Shown here: piece after piece, positions 21,893 to 33,436 of the stretch | Numbering within the stretch: position 1 is the stretch's first letter | Layout: the number at the start of each line of letters is the position of its first letter | Assembly: GCF_029227915.1 (NCBI RefSeq) | Contig: NC_079888.1 | Location: 14,801,001-14,865,000, forward strand | Direction: 5' to 3' | Source of the DNA: Hydractinia symbiolongicarpus | Lineage: Eukaryota > Cnidaria > Hydrozoa > Anthoathecata > Hydractiniidae | DNA: 64,000 bases | Program-made: the position numbers and the translations under genes | Notes under the pieces: model-generated | The model's input: only the letters and a program-made list of their open reading frames with translations | Databases searched by the model: none | What the model was told of the DNA's origin: nothing

Positions 21893-22610
21893 TCTCATTG
21901 TAGACTGAACAGATTCAGCATCGTCATCATAACTTTCTACGTCCTCATTTACTGTGTCGCATATGCTAGGGAAGTCTCCAAATAATCCAGAGTCGTTCCC
22001 TAATGACATCTTAAAATTTAAAGCAACAACAAATCAAATACTTCGTCAGAAAGAGTAATATCAACCATTACTAAGGTTCGTTCAAACAAAAAAACAGCAA
22101 CAAGCAAACAAGTAACTGAATCAGTGTACCTTTTGATCTTAAAATACGTTACCAAATATCTTGACAAAAAAATCTTTATTACTTCACCACGCCCCACACT
22201 ATACTATTTACTTACATGATTGAGCACACTAGCATTATTGCCTTCACCAGGTGGTCCAAATTGTCATCGTTGTCAAGTCTAACAACAGCCTAATGAAATA
22301 ACGTAATCGCATAGGTAATTTAGCATCAATTTAAAACGTTCTTCATTATTCTTTACAAGACGTATACATTCTAAATTATCTCCACTTGACAAGCCAACTT
22401 AATCTCTTTTATGGTTGGACACTATACGTAAGTGAATAAATTTGTAAAAACAAAAAATAAGGCATTACGCATTACATTATGCAACGTGTTAAATTAACTA
22501 CGTATTACAAACCTTACGAAGTGTCATATCGTTACCATCATCAACTGTAGGATCGAAATTTGCTTCTTTTATAACAGTTTCATCACAAATGGTCTGAAAT
22601 AGATTAAGAG
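21893..22610 (-). pseudogene. Small acidic exons of an unknown minus-strand gene
   Basis: Three short open pieces with plausible splice borders occur on the minus strand. The first is TICDETVIKEANFDPTVDDG (22594-22515). The second is AVVRLDNDDNLDHLVKAIM (about 22290-22220). The third is MSLGNDSGLFGDFPSICDTV, NEDVESYDDDAES (22010-21900, after TTTTAAG). They are rich in D and E and resemble the acidic spacer exons of the Crypton-SET gene and of the gene at 30-32 kb. They may be the 5' part of the unknown exon at 20834-21126. There is no recognisable domain. Confidence 0.35.
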
Positions 22611-22974
22611 AAAGTCGAAGCATATAACATCAGCGTATATTAAAAAGTCTATCCATGTAGTTTACAATAAGAGACATGTTATTCCTTCGGACATTGCAAG
22701 CCAGCAATATTAATTTACCTGGTTCATACTAGGGGGTAAATTCTCTTTTTCTTACATTTCCTAAAGAACAAAAATTAATCAGGTTCACTTCGCTCCATAA
22801 TTAAACCCGAGACAGCATCAAAACTTAAAAAAATTTTCCTCGTGTAATGTAATTATCTATACTATATAAACTTGCTAGGATGGTTGCAAGTTATATTTGT
22901 AAGAACATAGGGCCTGGACATATACGGCTAGGTTGGCTTGGTTCGCTGTCATTCTTGGTTGTACACAAGATACA

Positions 22975-23440
22975 AAATTTTGAAAGACAATGTTTTTCTT
23001 GGCTTGACCCTATTCGGCGCCCCGTAATAACTTTTCATTACTTGTCCAAATTCAATCAAACTAGGGACACTTTCTACTACTTCAAAAAAGGAAAAAAAAG
23101 GCAGCAATAAATTTTTGTTTGCGTTAGCATATTTTTTGTGACGTCATCAAAAGCTTAAAATTTGTTCAAAATGCTAATATCTACTTAAAACTAAATTGCT
23201 TTAGTTATATAGCGATTTTTTACAATCTGCTTGAAGTTTCAGAAAGGCAAATATTAGTTATTTTCCCTATTATTAGGATTTTATGGCGATTTTTAGGAGT
23301 AGTTTCTAGTGATGGCCAATATCAATGCCTCTGAAAGCTATGGGACCTAAAAATATGGCATACATGTGTCTAATAGATAAATATTAAAACTTAGTAAGTA
23401 TCATAGCCATGCATAAAGGTGCCCTGAATGAAATCTATGA
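22975..23440 (-). mobile_element. Diverged copy of the TTAA MITE (copy 2)
   Basis: One end reads GACCCTATTCGGCGCC near 23007. Inside are blocks shared with copy 1 in opposite orientation, such as TCAATCAAACTAGGGACAC against the TGTGCCAAGTTTGATTCAAT stretch, and CTCTGAAAGCTATGGGACC against GGTCCCCTACCTTTCAGAGG. The second terminal repeat is not clear, so the copy is partial. Confidence 0.6.
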
Positions 23441-23739
23441 TTATTTTTTATTTAAAATGATTTTTGCCTTTAGCTGCTACGTACCAATGGACATAACGAT
23501 CTGCCCATTGATAACAAAAAATTGTTACCAGCTCCTCACACTTTTAATACTGTAGCCACAGCTATACCTAAATCCCAATTGTAAACCCACTAACAATATC
23601 TAATTTATATAGAAAGTCGGTCGGAAACAAATGGGATTGAAATTCATGGTGAGAAAATCTCAATAAAACATAAGCCTTTTCTTTGATGATGCTCCTATCC
23701 TATGTATCAGGAATTTTGCATTGGGCTATATGCATATAA

Positions 23740-24010
23740 TTTGTGTAGCAGTAGTAAGGCGAGTGCTACTGTATTAAAAAAGATCCTCGTATATATAAGC
23801 TTTCATCAAGACAAATTGGTCAACTCTCTGACAATTTTCAGCAGTTTAATGGTACTATACGAAAGGAAATAACAAGACAGTCCAGAAGGCTAAATGATTT
23901 TAAATGTTCGATAGTTACAGAACTTCGCCAATTCCTGCTTCTATACTGGTCTGATTGTTTTAACAACCCATCATTGCGAGAAAAAAACTATGATAATCAT
24001 ACTCTCTAAT
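23740..24010 (+). pseudogene. Transposon gene fragment (TELRQFLL block)
   Basis: An open stretch reads YCIKKDPRIYKLSSRQIGQ, GTIRKEITRQSRRLNDFKCS and IVTELRQFLLLYWSDCFNNP. It resembles the WKATEFRQFLLY...VL block common in repeated genes of cnidarians and other animals, often next to cysteine-rich transposase genes. It is short and has no start or end. Function is unknown. Confidence 0.4.
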
Positions 24011-24278
24011 ATTTGCGTTAAACTATGATAATCATATTTCCGCTGGATACCAATGCGCTCATATGTACTTAACTGGTTCGGATAAATTTTTCAGTCATAA
24101 AGCTGAAAAGACCGTGTAAATTGGTTGCCGTGATTTTCATTAGGCGATTGTTGATAATAATGGCAGGCATATGGCAGATTGACACAGATTGTGGCAGATC
24201 CTGCGTTTTGGTTTGATGGCTGTGAGATGACATTAATAAGTAGAAACTAGTTGGTTATATGAACAGAATTTTATTCAC

Positions 24279-27074
24279 ATGGATAGCAGTAAAAGTGGGA
24301 AAGCTGAAGGGACTCGCGTAGAGGTGAAGGAAGGTAAGCTAGATGCTATAATGTTATGAGCTCTATTATGGGCCCCAGCCCAGGCCAGTATAATATTTAG
24401 TAGGATATGATATACCCTAGTCCTAAAGCTATAAAACTACATAAAAAACCTCTTTCCATGTTTTTATTGCATTTGAATTTGAATCTGTTTGCCACTGAAT
24501 TTTCTTTGTACCGTGTATTATAGCATACAACACATGTTCAGCTCAGTGGGCATTTTCTTCACTTTTGTACTTGAGCTAGCAGCTAGACGGTTTTAAATGT
24601 TTCAGAAATTCTTTGAATTTGTTCTCGCTTCCTACTACAGTAAGAAAAATTTTTTTCATTATTATAGCTCACAAACTCTTGCAAACACTGCTGAAACCTG
24701 GTTTACCGACCAGAAAAAAAGCAAGATTTTTTGAATACAGCAGAAGTTCCAAGACTGGAGAAAGAATACTCGAGGAGCACGTAATAACAAAACGCAGGTA
24801 CAAAAAGAAAACAAAGCCGAGAAATAGAACTGCAGAAACATACTCATCAAAACAGAGAGTTATTTGCTCTAGGTGTTATACATACATAGGCAGTACTGTG
24901 CCAGTACTCCTATATATTTTGGATAAAAAAAGAGAAAATTATGAAATGGAAAATGATAGCTATGCATTCATATTATATCTTTGTTTTCTTTTTAGATAAT
25001 GTCACGCCTGAAAGTAGTATTGCAACAAATGAAATTGTCAATAATACTGAAAATATATATGGTATATTTCTTGAATTATATATCCACTAAGTTAACAATA
25101 ACTACCCAGCTGCTAAAGAGCATTCAATCTGGCAAAGCAAGCTAGTAATAAAGTAATTAAAATAAATATAATTACATCTATTTTAAGGTACTGAAATCAG
25201 CAATGAAATTCCTAATAGAAGGGAAGATGTGTTCACCAGGAGCACTGAGTTGTTAAGGACTATGATTCGGCCAGTTGGTAGGAAAAAATAAAAAAATAAA
25301 TCTTGGTTTGACCGAACAAAATCTAATAAAGATAAGTGGCGAAGAAATAGACCTTTAATTTGGGAAATTATGTTGGCAGTAGAAGAACTTACTGGGTTTT
25401 GTTCTGTATGCAATGACAGAGGTGCAGTCATTAGATGTGATGATTGCTGTAACAGTGCTCTTTTTGGATGGAATTCAACAACGTATAACTCCGTTGGAAG
25501 CAATAAATGATAACATGGACATTAAACCAACAGGCATGTGTACAGTAGCATTTATTGTATAATGATTTAGTGTAAGGCACTGCTTTTATAACTTTCGCAC
25601 CTTCATTGATAACTGTGCCAATAGGAACTGAAGAGGTTGTCCTAACTAAATAATTATAATGTAAATATTGTTTTTTATGCTGCAGTAAAATCCGTAAAGC
25701 TCAAGTGTTTCTCTTGTGAGCATTGCGATGGAAAAAACATAAGACAAGAGGATACTGATAATATCTGTATGGTGGTTACATTGAAAGATTTGTATGTCAG
25801 ATAAACATATGCGACAAATAACGTTATTTTCAATATATTCATATTAATTTATATCCATGTGTATTGTATATTTATAGGGCGGTATGACATTTTCAAATAT
25901 AGAATTTATGTGAAGACTGTGGCGGCATTCCCATTTGATATTAGCTCAGTGCTAAAATCAGGGTATTGTCCTGGGAGTCCGTGTTCCATTAATCATCTGA
26001 TTAAAGAAGTTGTTTTTATATTATGGGATGCATTTCGTAGCAGAATGCCTGGTAGCTCTTTAAAGGCATTCCTTACATCATTATGTGATATTGGTGAATA
26101 CTATGGATACGTTTATTGCTTCAATATTTTTTACTTTGTTCTATATTAAGAAATGATATATAGTTCATGCATATTTCAAATTCTGAAAATATTTTGTATG
26201 CTCAATAAAAAATTTGCTTACGTGTATATATATATACATTTTCTAGACAAACATGATCAATGTCAACACATTCTCATCGTCATTTAAAGAATGGAAATAT
26301 TGAAGACATGAGAAAGACGTGATTCAAATGACGAACTGGCTTGATTGTCTGCCATGTACAGTAAAACAACACAGGTATCATGTAGATGGAAACTGTAAAT
26401 TATACAGATATTCCTCTTCCGGCAAGTAAGACTAAACTAACAAGTTTTTGCCATATAAGTACCAGTTCTATTATTCAAGTGCAAATTTCTATCTTAAAGG
26501 TATTTTTAATGCATTAAGTATAAAAGACAATTATTAATTTTTATAAGGCGAAGAAGGCCATCATATTATGGTGAATTGCTCTTTTGGTCAAATGAAAAAG
26601 TATATTCATATATGGAACAACTATATGAAAATTGGTCTTTTGTAAGCAAGGTTTGTGTTTTTTCTTAAATGTATCTCTTTTCATGTTATCTGTAATAGTA
26701 AATTGAAATATACTTTGTAATATCCATATATTTGAAAAATGTGTTTTGATTTTACTTAACAAGGGTGACACACAATGTGGGGGCGATGGTCAGCAGCAAG
26801 AAATGTGAAAAGGAAAGCGAAATCGCTAGATAAAACAGGCCTTGAAGGCATGTTATAGGACAGAAAGCTGTAAATATGTTCCAAGGAGAGGTTTTTGGGT
26901 ATTCCTTGTTTATAATGAAGGAATTCATGATTCCAAACAGTGTGACATTTTATTTTGCTGATGTAATATGTAAACTTTGGAAATTCATCTGCAAACATGC
27001 AACTGACATTTCAATTGCAATTAAACCAGCTCTATCTATTGTGCATGCTAAGGCACATGCCCACGACTGCCAAG
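24279..27074 (+). pseudogene. KDZ (Kyakuja-Dileera-Zisupton) transposase-like gene, interrupted
   Basis: A multi-exon plus-strand gene. Exon 1 (24279-24333) is MDSSKSGKAEGTRVEVKE before GTAAGC. A basic exon (24668-24797) and exons at 24996, 25189 and 25290-25500 follow; the last has TGFCSVCNDRGAVIRCDDC. Later exons give KLKCFSCEHCDGKNIR, SGYCPGSPCSINHLIKEVVF, then MTNWLDCLPCTVKQHRYHVD-GNCKLYR at about 26330-26425. Then come GDTQCGGRWSAARN, AVNMFQGEVFGYSLF and PALSIVHAKAHAHDCQ (to 27074). The W-x-x-C-x-x-C....HVDGN-x-KLYR motif and HAKAH are hallmarks of KDZ transposases. Some exon joints do not keep phase and one exon has a stop, so it is degraded. The C-terminal part expected after HAKAH is not found; LINE copy B starts about 400 bases later. 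Confidence 0.75.
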
Positions 27075-27474
27075 TATGTTTTTTTTGTAATAATATTTTA
27101 TATAACATACATGACATAAAGATTCTGGTTTATACAAAAATGTTTTTAAGTTCAGACCCCCAAAATATTTTTATTTTGCGAGAAAAACAGGCGACCAAAA
27201 TTACAAATTTATGATTTAGTGAAAATGAGTTGTACCCTTTTATCGTAACTGATGACAGCATGTCTTGACATAATGTTGATTAAATGTTGATTATGTAGGC
27301 CTTAAACTCGACAAGAAAAAAAATACTTGGATTTCCTTCTTTGCGTTTTGTTTTTGTGTTATTCGCTTGTAGCCACTTTTTTTTCTTTGTGTTCCTCTTG
27401 GGTAGAGCGTATTTCTTATGCTTTCATGCGTCATTCGCTTGTTCATTAGTCTGCGTCGTGTGTGGTTCTTATTT

Positions 27475-28178
27475 CAAAAGGATTTTAGGTTTGCATCAGA
27501 CTGGTCGAGCTGGCTTAGGGCTCTTACACCACAAAAATATATCACCAAAAGGCACTTATGTCATGACTCGGTTTTAATAGTTTTGGTTAAGGCATTAAAA
27601 GAGTTTTTTGTATCATATGAACCTCTTAAGGTTTCCAAGTGCAACGAAATTAATTTCATTCCAGCCGGTCAATCACCATCTAAGAAGAGGCATACAAAGT
27701 GTCCAGGCCTTCTTCACCTTGCTTCCGATTGGAAAATACTGTCAGATTTAGATTCCGTTTTAGTTGTTCCACCATACATTGCAATAACACAACTACGCCC
27801 AGACGTTATTAATATCCAGTTCTTCCAAAACTGTAATTATGTTAGAACTGACTTGTCCATGTGAAGAGAATACGGAATATTGGCACAAACGAAAGCTTAA
27901 CAAATATTCTTCATTTTGTTATGCTATGAAAAACAATGGATGGATCGTGCATTTCTTTGCCATTGAGGTGGGTGCAAGGGGTTTCTGTTCAGAATCAGTA
28001 AGGACCTGTTTTCGTCGCCTTGGTTTCCCTAACAAGCCTTTGCGTTCCCTATTAAAATCCCTAACTTTTGCCTCCATGAGTGCTTCTTTTTACATCTGGA
28101 TGTCTCGAAATTCTACCACTTGGGTTGAGCCTGAAAAAGCCCCAATCATTCCTGAAGTTTGTTACAAATATGGAATGT
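27475..28178 (+). pseudogene. LINE copy B, RT C-terminus and R2-type endonuclease
   Basis: The frame reads GLLHLASDWKILSDLDSVLV, PYIAITQLRPDVINIQFF and, after a 1-base shift near 27835, MLELTCPCEENTEYWHKRKL-NKYSSF. It continues CYAMKNNGWIVHFFAIEVGA and RGFCSESVRTCFRRLGF. LRPDV ... ELTCPCEE ... HKRKLNKY is the PD-(D/E)XK-like core of R2-type endonucleases, more complete than in copy A because the downstream part is kept. The endonuclease is followed by about 45 residues of linker before the USP Cys box. Confidence 0.8.
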
Positions 28179-28179
28179 G

Positions 28180-29156
28180 AGAAATCAAAAACCCCTGAGA
28201 AATCTTCCGCAAGTGCCACAAACTCTTGTAAAATCAAAAAACCCGAAGAACTTGCTACAAGGTCTTCCAAAACAACAGTCGCATTGCCATCTAACCCGGA
28301 TTTTAGGAATAGCGGTCTAAAAAACTTGGGAAACACATGTTATGCAAACTCAATCTTACAATGTTTTTATAACCTTCCAAAAGTTAAAGAAGCCATTTCT
28401 GGCAGCTAAACAACCTCAAAGTTAGGCGAAGCATTTGTAGGTGTTTTTCAAAGTTTGGCTGTTTCTAGAAGTCCAGTTGATCCCTCCCATTTTTTTGCGT
28501 GCTATGCAACATCATATCTCAGCTGCGAAGGGAAGTGCATTTAGTATCTTTGCTTAGCACGACGTCCCCGAGGTTCTTGAATATCTCCTACCTGGTCTGC
28601 CATTAGTCTTCTTAGTATTGGCATCAAGACATCAACCACTTGCAATTCATGTCATATTACCAGCTCCTCAGAAGTTATAACACCATGCATCCAACTTTCT
28701 CTGCACCCTACGTTACAATCTTCTTTAGATAAGTTCTTTGAAAGCGAGGAGTTGTCACACACCAATGCCTACTTCTGCCATGCTTGCAACGCTCATCAAA
28801 CTGCTCTAGTTGAAAAAGAGGTAGTGTCGTGCGGTTCCCATCTCATTTTACAGCTAAAACGTTTTGCCAGTGCCAACGGCCTTGTTTCAAAAATTGTCTC
28901 TCGTATTACTGCTTACCCTGGTACCCTTTCCATACCTTTTACCGTAGATGGAGAAGTGAAATTTCGTAAAAATTTTCAATTAAGGGCTATTATCAACCAT
29001 TGCGGCAACTTAAATAATGGTCACTACACAACCATAGCATTCGACCAAATGGTTCACAGGTGGATCCATTGCAACGGTAGAGCAGTAATTTTCTGTGATG
29101 ACCGACTTATTAACAGTCACGAGTCATATGTTTTCTTTTTAGAAGAGCTGAGGTAA
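28180..29156 (+). pseudogene. LINE copy B, USP-type deubiquitinase domain
   Basis: The Cys box GLKNLGNTCYANSILQCF (about 28313-28366) holds the expected nucleophile C. After a stop near 28407 follow a QQDA-equivalent box with Q changed to stop (A-stop-HDVPEVLEYLLPGL, about 28555-28605), a zinc pair region and ESEELSHTNAYFCHACNAHQ. The tail then reads LILQLKRFASANGLVSK, FQLRAIINHCGNLNNGHYTT (histidine box, about 28980-29030) and WIHCNGRAV, ending FLEELR at 29156. All USP (C19) boxes are in order, so this copy defines the full domain that copy A lost in part. Two or more stops and frameshifts make it inactive. A host USP pseudogene is unlikely because endonuclease and LINE tail flank it. Confidence 0.85.
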
Positions 29157-29700
29157 GAATATTTTAACCAGAATGAGTCAGCAATTGTGCTTGGCTACAC
29201 TCAGTCTTGTCTTTGGAGAGTGACGACTCCACTTATTACCCCAGTTAAAAAAAAATAAAAAAAATAAAAAATATAATATTAGCAGGGGGGTTTGATCACA
29301 CACGATCTTGTCTTTGGAGAGTAACGACTCTATTATTGCCTGAGTTAAAAATAAAGAATAGCAAAGTTAAACAGAAAGTGATCAAAGTTTATTATAAGAA
29401 GATAGGGATGTCTAGTTTCTGCTGATGACCGTCCGCGGACGTCTTCGTGGTGACCCAGCTAGACATCCAGGGTACTTAGGTTCAGAAATATGGGTTGAAA
29501 CCTACCTGCCCTTAGTTAAAGTTCTGTTCATCTTTTCAAATGTGTTGTGTCCTTTTAATTCCTTGTAAAAGGGAGAATTGTGCTTTTTGAGGCATGTTCT
29601 CTAGAGGAGTACAACTCTAGCTTATTTCCAAAGACCTAACAGGTTGAGTTCATCATTGCGGTGGCTTGCCACCTCTTTGTAAATTATTTTTTTTTACAGT
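29157..29700 (+). repeat. LINE copy B 3' UTR with two hairpin repeats
   Basis: Two tandem units carry CTTTGGAGAGT-A/G-ACGACTC at about 29211 and 29311 (100-bp spacing). A terminal block at 29571-29690 matches copies A and C. Its stem-loop reads CTAGAG-GAGTACAA-CTCTAG, differing from copy A (TAGAGG...CCTCTA) while keeping the pairing. Confidence 0.75.
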
Positions 29701-30099
29701 TCCCTTTTCATGAAAGGTCGAATGCACGCGTTTTTACTGTACTACTGGAAAAATCCACGGGTTTGCCTGTCCTTTTTAGGTACAGGTTTTTTTTGTAAGC
29801 AACAAAAAAGAAATTAAGTGTGACTTGATATTGCTTGTTCTTATTTTTAAAGACTAAGCTGTTTATTAACAATTAACTTCGACCAAATTCACATTTAGGC
29901 TAGCTTTTACGTTTTTCATACTGAACTCACAGAACACGATAAGTATCGGAAGCTTGGTGCTAATAAAATTTCTTATTTCTTTAACCTATTTTCAAGCTGG
30001 GAAATGATTTTAACAATTAGCGCCAATTGCTGAATATATATTTCAAAAAATAAATTGGTCTTACAAGTTACATAACAAGAATAAAACCCTAAAAACTAT

Positions 30100-32205
30100 C
30101 ATATTTCTTCTTTAAAGCCTTATCGAAACGGCGGGAAATCGACAAAACTCTTTTGCTGTTTTCTGTAGTGTGTTTTTGACGTGTGTCATAAATCTGTCGA
30201 AGTATCTAAAATAAACAAACTACATGTTTCATAATGTGGAAAAAAAGAGCTTTAAGGCGAGAGGCCCTTTCGTTAATATAGCATTGACAAGACACGTAAA
30301 AATAGTCAAAATATATATTTTTGTACGGACTTTTCATAATAAAAAATAAAATAACATATACCTGTTACAAGCTTTACAAGGAAGAGGTTTGACTTGACCA
30401 ATATGATAAATCTTCGTGTAATAATTAAGCAGTCTAACTTGTCTTGATTTGAAAAGTCCAGCCAACTTGTCTGAAACCTAGTGCACAGCTTTCATATGAC
30501 GGTCAACTTTACCTCCTACATATTGACATCTATTGAATGGACATTTCACTTCATATATTATTCTGCTATTTATTGCTATGACCTTTACAGCATCTGTACT
30601 ACCAAGATGATTCTGTAGATCGCTTAGGATCTCAGTGCACCGTCGACGCACGAAGTTGATAGCCTGAATATGTCTGAAACTTATAATGCATAATATAGTA
30701 ATTTCTTTAAGTAAAAAACATTTTCGCATCAACTTTCGCATTTTTAATTCAATAAAATTAAAATTTTGGCAATGTACAATGAACCAAAACAATAACAACA
30801 GCAAAAACAACAACAACAACTAGAGTGAATTATTTAACTACCTTGGATTGTTGTCGGCAGGAATATAAAAAAAGTACCTGGATAAAAGTTACGATCACCA
30901 GAATACTTGAACTTCAATTCATTCGATTTTGACATTGTTTTTTTTATTTATAATGACCTAATGAAAGAACGTATATATAGACATTTTCTCAACAACTAAC
31001 AATTTTCTTCTATTAACAGTGCGCAAATTTTACATGCCTTTATTCAATTTTGAAAATTTATCCACACTAATGAACAAAAAAAAGAACAAAAACATATATA
31101 TTTACATCATATGTATTTCAATATACATTAATATACATTCAATTTACATCAGCAGTTTCTCTTTTGGATCTGTATATTTGGATTTACGTAAAATAATGTA
31201 ACAATGTGTTGTAAAATGTGCAAATTTCTCAAAGCATATTCGCAATACAAATCTATGTATAGATAGAAAAGTATACAATTCTATGTCATAGAGACAAAAA
31301 AGAGAAACTGTATTAGTTACAATTAGATATGAATAATTGCTCAGCTTCTCCTGATATATGGAACATACCAGCCTCACTCAGAGCATGAAGGACGAAGTAT
31401 GTTTTACCATCCTTTGAAATTCTCCACACAACCTTACTTGGGTCACCAATGCCATATCTACATTCTGATAGCTTATTCGGCCACATGCCTTCAATTTTAC
31501 GCCCAGTTGAAGAGTTTTTACTTTTAAAAGCCAAAATGTTTCATTGTCATCAGGTTGAGCATATACAGACAATATATGCCCAACAGTTATGTCTGATTTT
31601 GGTAACACTAAACAAAAAAAAACATGATATTTACTTTTGTCTCAGATCAGCTAAAAATAAATTGCAGTCAAAATTTTCTCACCTGATACACCATCCACAA
31701 AGTTTCCACCATACACGCTCTCTTACACAACATCAGGTGTGGCATTGGTTTCTACAAATAATTTTTAAGAAGCAAGTATTTAGTTGGATAGAATCTTCAT
31801 GCCTAGAAATAAAAAATGTAGAATATGTTAAAAACATTTAAATTTCTGAAACAAGTACCATTGTTTTGGTTAGGCAGCTCCTCCAAAAGTACGTTTGCAC
31901 CATCCTCATCCATATTTCTGTTTTGTTCTAAAATAAAAAAATGTATTTCTAAATTTACAGTTTGAGAAGACCAAAGGAAGACAAATTTAGAGAATAAGAA
32001 AGTAGATTAGAAAAGTGTTCTGTAAGAGCTGCTTGTGGTACTATGACAAAATATGCCTTTGAAAACCTTTTTGTTTGAATCACACAAGTGGTTTGTGCAA
32101 CTCTATTTATCTACCTTCTAAATTTTCTGGTACAGATATCTGATCTACTTCAGAATCTTTGTTCACATGTCGTGTTGCGCTGATATCATGTGTTTCTATA
32201 AAAAT
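30100..32205 (-). pseudogene. Unknown minus-strand transposon-like gene with a C2H2-like finger
   Basis: Exons from right to left begin with ETHDISATRHVNKDSEVDQ (about 32190-32120), EQNRNMDEDGANVLLEELPN (31928-31860) and ETNATPDVV-stop (about 31755). Then VLPKSDITVGHILSVYAQPD and, after a frameshift, KSKNSSTGRKIEGMWPNK and VVWRISKDGKTYFVLHA (31612-31316). Next is HIQAINFVRRRCTEILSDL with VKCPFNRCQYVGGKVDRHMK (finger C-x4-C...H-x4-H, 30675-30480). It continues past a TAG through KSRQVRLLNYYTKIYHIGQ-VKPLPCKACN, and ILRQIYDTRQKHTTENSK (30200) ends KKKYDSF-stop. The layout (acidic exons, fingers, SRxVR basic block) resembles the N-terminal half of Crypton-type genes. It lies tail to tail with the KDZ gene. 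No recombinase core is present. Confidence 0.45.
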
Positions 32206-32283
32206 TAAATTGTTAGCTGCTAGATGGATATGGATTTAATCCACACCTCGTAATAACGACGCACTAGCGTTTTATTTTATCAG

Positions 32284-32365
<82 letters not shown>

Positions 32366-32448
32366 CATCTATCCATCTATCCATCTATCCATCTATCCAT
32401 CTATCCATCTATCCATCTATCCATCTATCCATCTATCTATCTATCTTT
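32284..32448. repeat. TCTA tetranucleotide microsatellite with TCCA variants
   Basis: About 165 bases of TCTA repeats, with alternating ATCC variants in the second half. It is followed directly by TTTAGATTCA and a 488-bp tandem repeat containing GGGAGCA motifs. The much longer array at 60.8-61.5 kb also ends in GTAGATTCA and also has GGGAGCA motifs next to it. Confidence 0.98.
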
Positions 32449-32456
32449 AGATTCAC

Positions 32457-33436
32457 CAAATTGCTGGATTGCTCCCGAAATGCAAATTTCGTAATCAGTC
32501 TTTAAATCGATCTAGCATCTTCTGTAGTAGGAAATACGTGGCTGTTAAGTGCCGAAAAGAAAGTTCCATGCCTCTTTGATGGAATTGAAGTTAAAAATTT
32601 CTATAATTTACATTTACAAAAAAAATTGAGCAGAAGTGCGCAAAGCGTTTGCATTTCGGGAGCACGCATGTTTTCTCGGGCTACATTGACCCCCATAAGT
32701 TGTCCTTTGGTCCCATATTAGCTTGCTTTATTCCCTCTTAAATGATAGAATCCCACTCCATTCCACCTTTATTTTATCATATCTATCTAGGAAAAATACA
32801 AAAATTTTGATAAATTTGATTGAGTGAAGTTCATAGTGTAATATCGGGTATGTGTTACGTACGCTGATGTAAAATGCGACTTCGATAGCGTTTGATTTTT
32901 TCAGTGTAACTCTCATATCATCTTTAAACACTACAAAACCAGTTCAAATTGCTGGATTGCTCCCGAAATGCAAATTTCGTAATCAGTCTTTAAATCGATC
33001 TAGCATCTTCTGTAGTAGGAAATACGTGGCTGTTAAGTGCCGAAAAAAAAGTTCCATGCCTCTTTGATGGAATTGAAATTAAAAATTTCTATAATTTACA
33101 TTTACAAAAAAAATTGAGCAGAAGTGCGCAAACCGTTTGCATTTCGGGAGCACGCATGTTTTCTCGGGCTACATTGACCCCCATAAGTTGTCCTTTGGTC
33201 CCATATTAGCTTGCTTTATTCCCTCTTAAATGATAGAATCCCACTCCATTCCACCTTTATTTTATCATATCTATCTAGGAAAAATACAAAAATTTTGATA
33301 AATTTGGTTGAGTCAAGTTCATAGTGTAATATCGGGTATGTGTTACGTACGCTGATGTAAAATGCGACTTCGATAGCGTTTGATTTTTTCAGTGTAACTC
33401 TCATATCATCTTTAAACACTACAAAACCAGTTTAAA
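32457..33436. repeat. 488-bp tandem duplication
   Basis: Two copies of a 488-base unit (32457-32944 and 32945-33432) differ at only a few sites, for example GTGCGCAAAGCGTTT against GTGCGCAAACCGTTT. Each unit has a TTGCTCCCGAAATGC block near the start and GCATTTCGGGAGCACG inside, which can pair. No coding sequence of note. It belongs to the microsatellite-linked repeat family also seen at 60.6 kb. Confidence 0.95.

Larger units (their letters stand above)
27470..29700 (+). mobile_element. LINE copy B (RT end, endonuclease, USP domain, 3' UTR)
   Basis: A 5'-truncated insertion of the same family as copy A. It begins in the RT C-terminal region (FKRILGLHQTGRAGLGL at about 27475), has an internal deletion that joins this to HDSVLIVLVKAL, then runs through endonuclease, USP domain and a 3' UTR that ends near 29690. 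It lies in the same orientation as the KDZ gene and may have inserted into or next to it. Protein identity to copy A is moderate by eye, so the two are independent old insertions, not a recent duplication. Confidence 0.8.

Noticed and set aside
28180-29156. Processed pseudogene of a host USP
   Set aside because: The same endonuclease-USP order occurs in LINE copy A, and a LINE 3' UTR follows directly.
32728-33419. Pair of near-identical 67-residue frames on the minus strand
   Set aside because: They reflect the 488-bp tandem duplication; no domain or codon evidence supports a gene.
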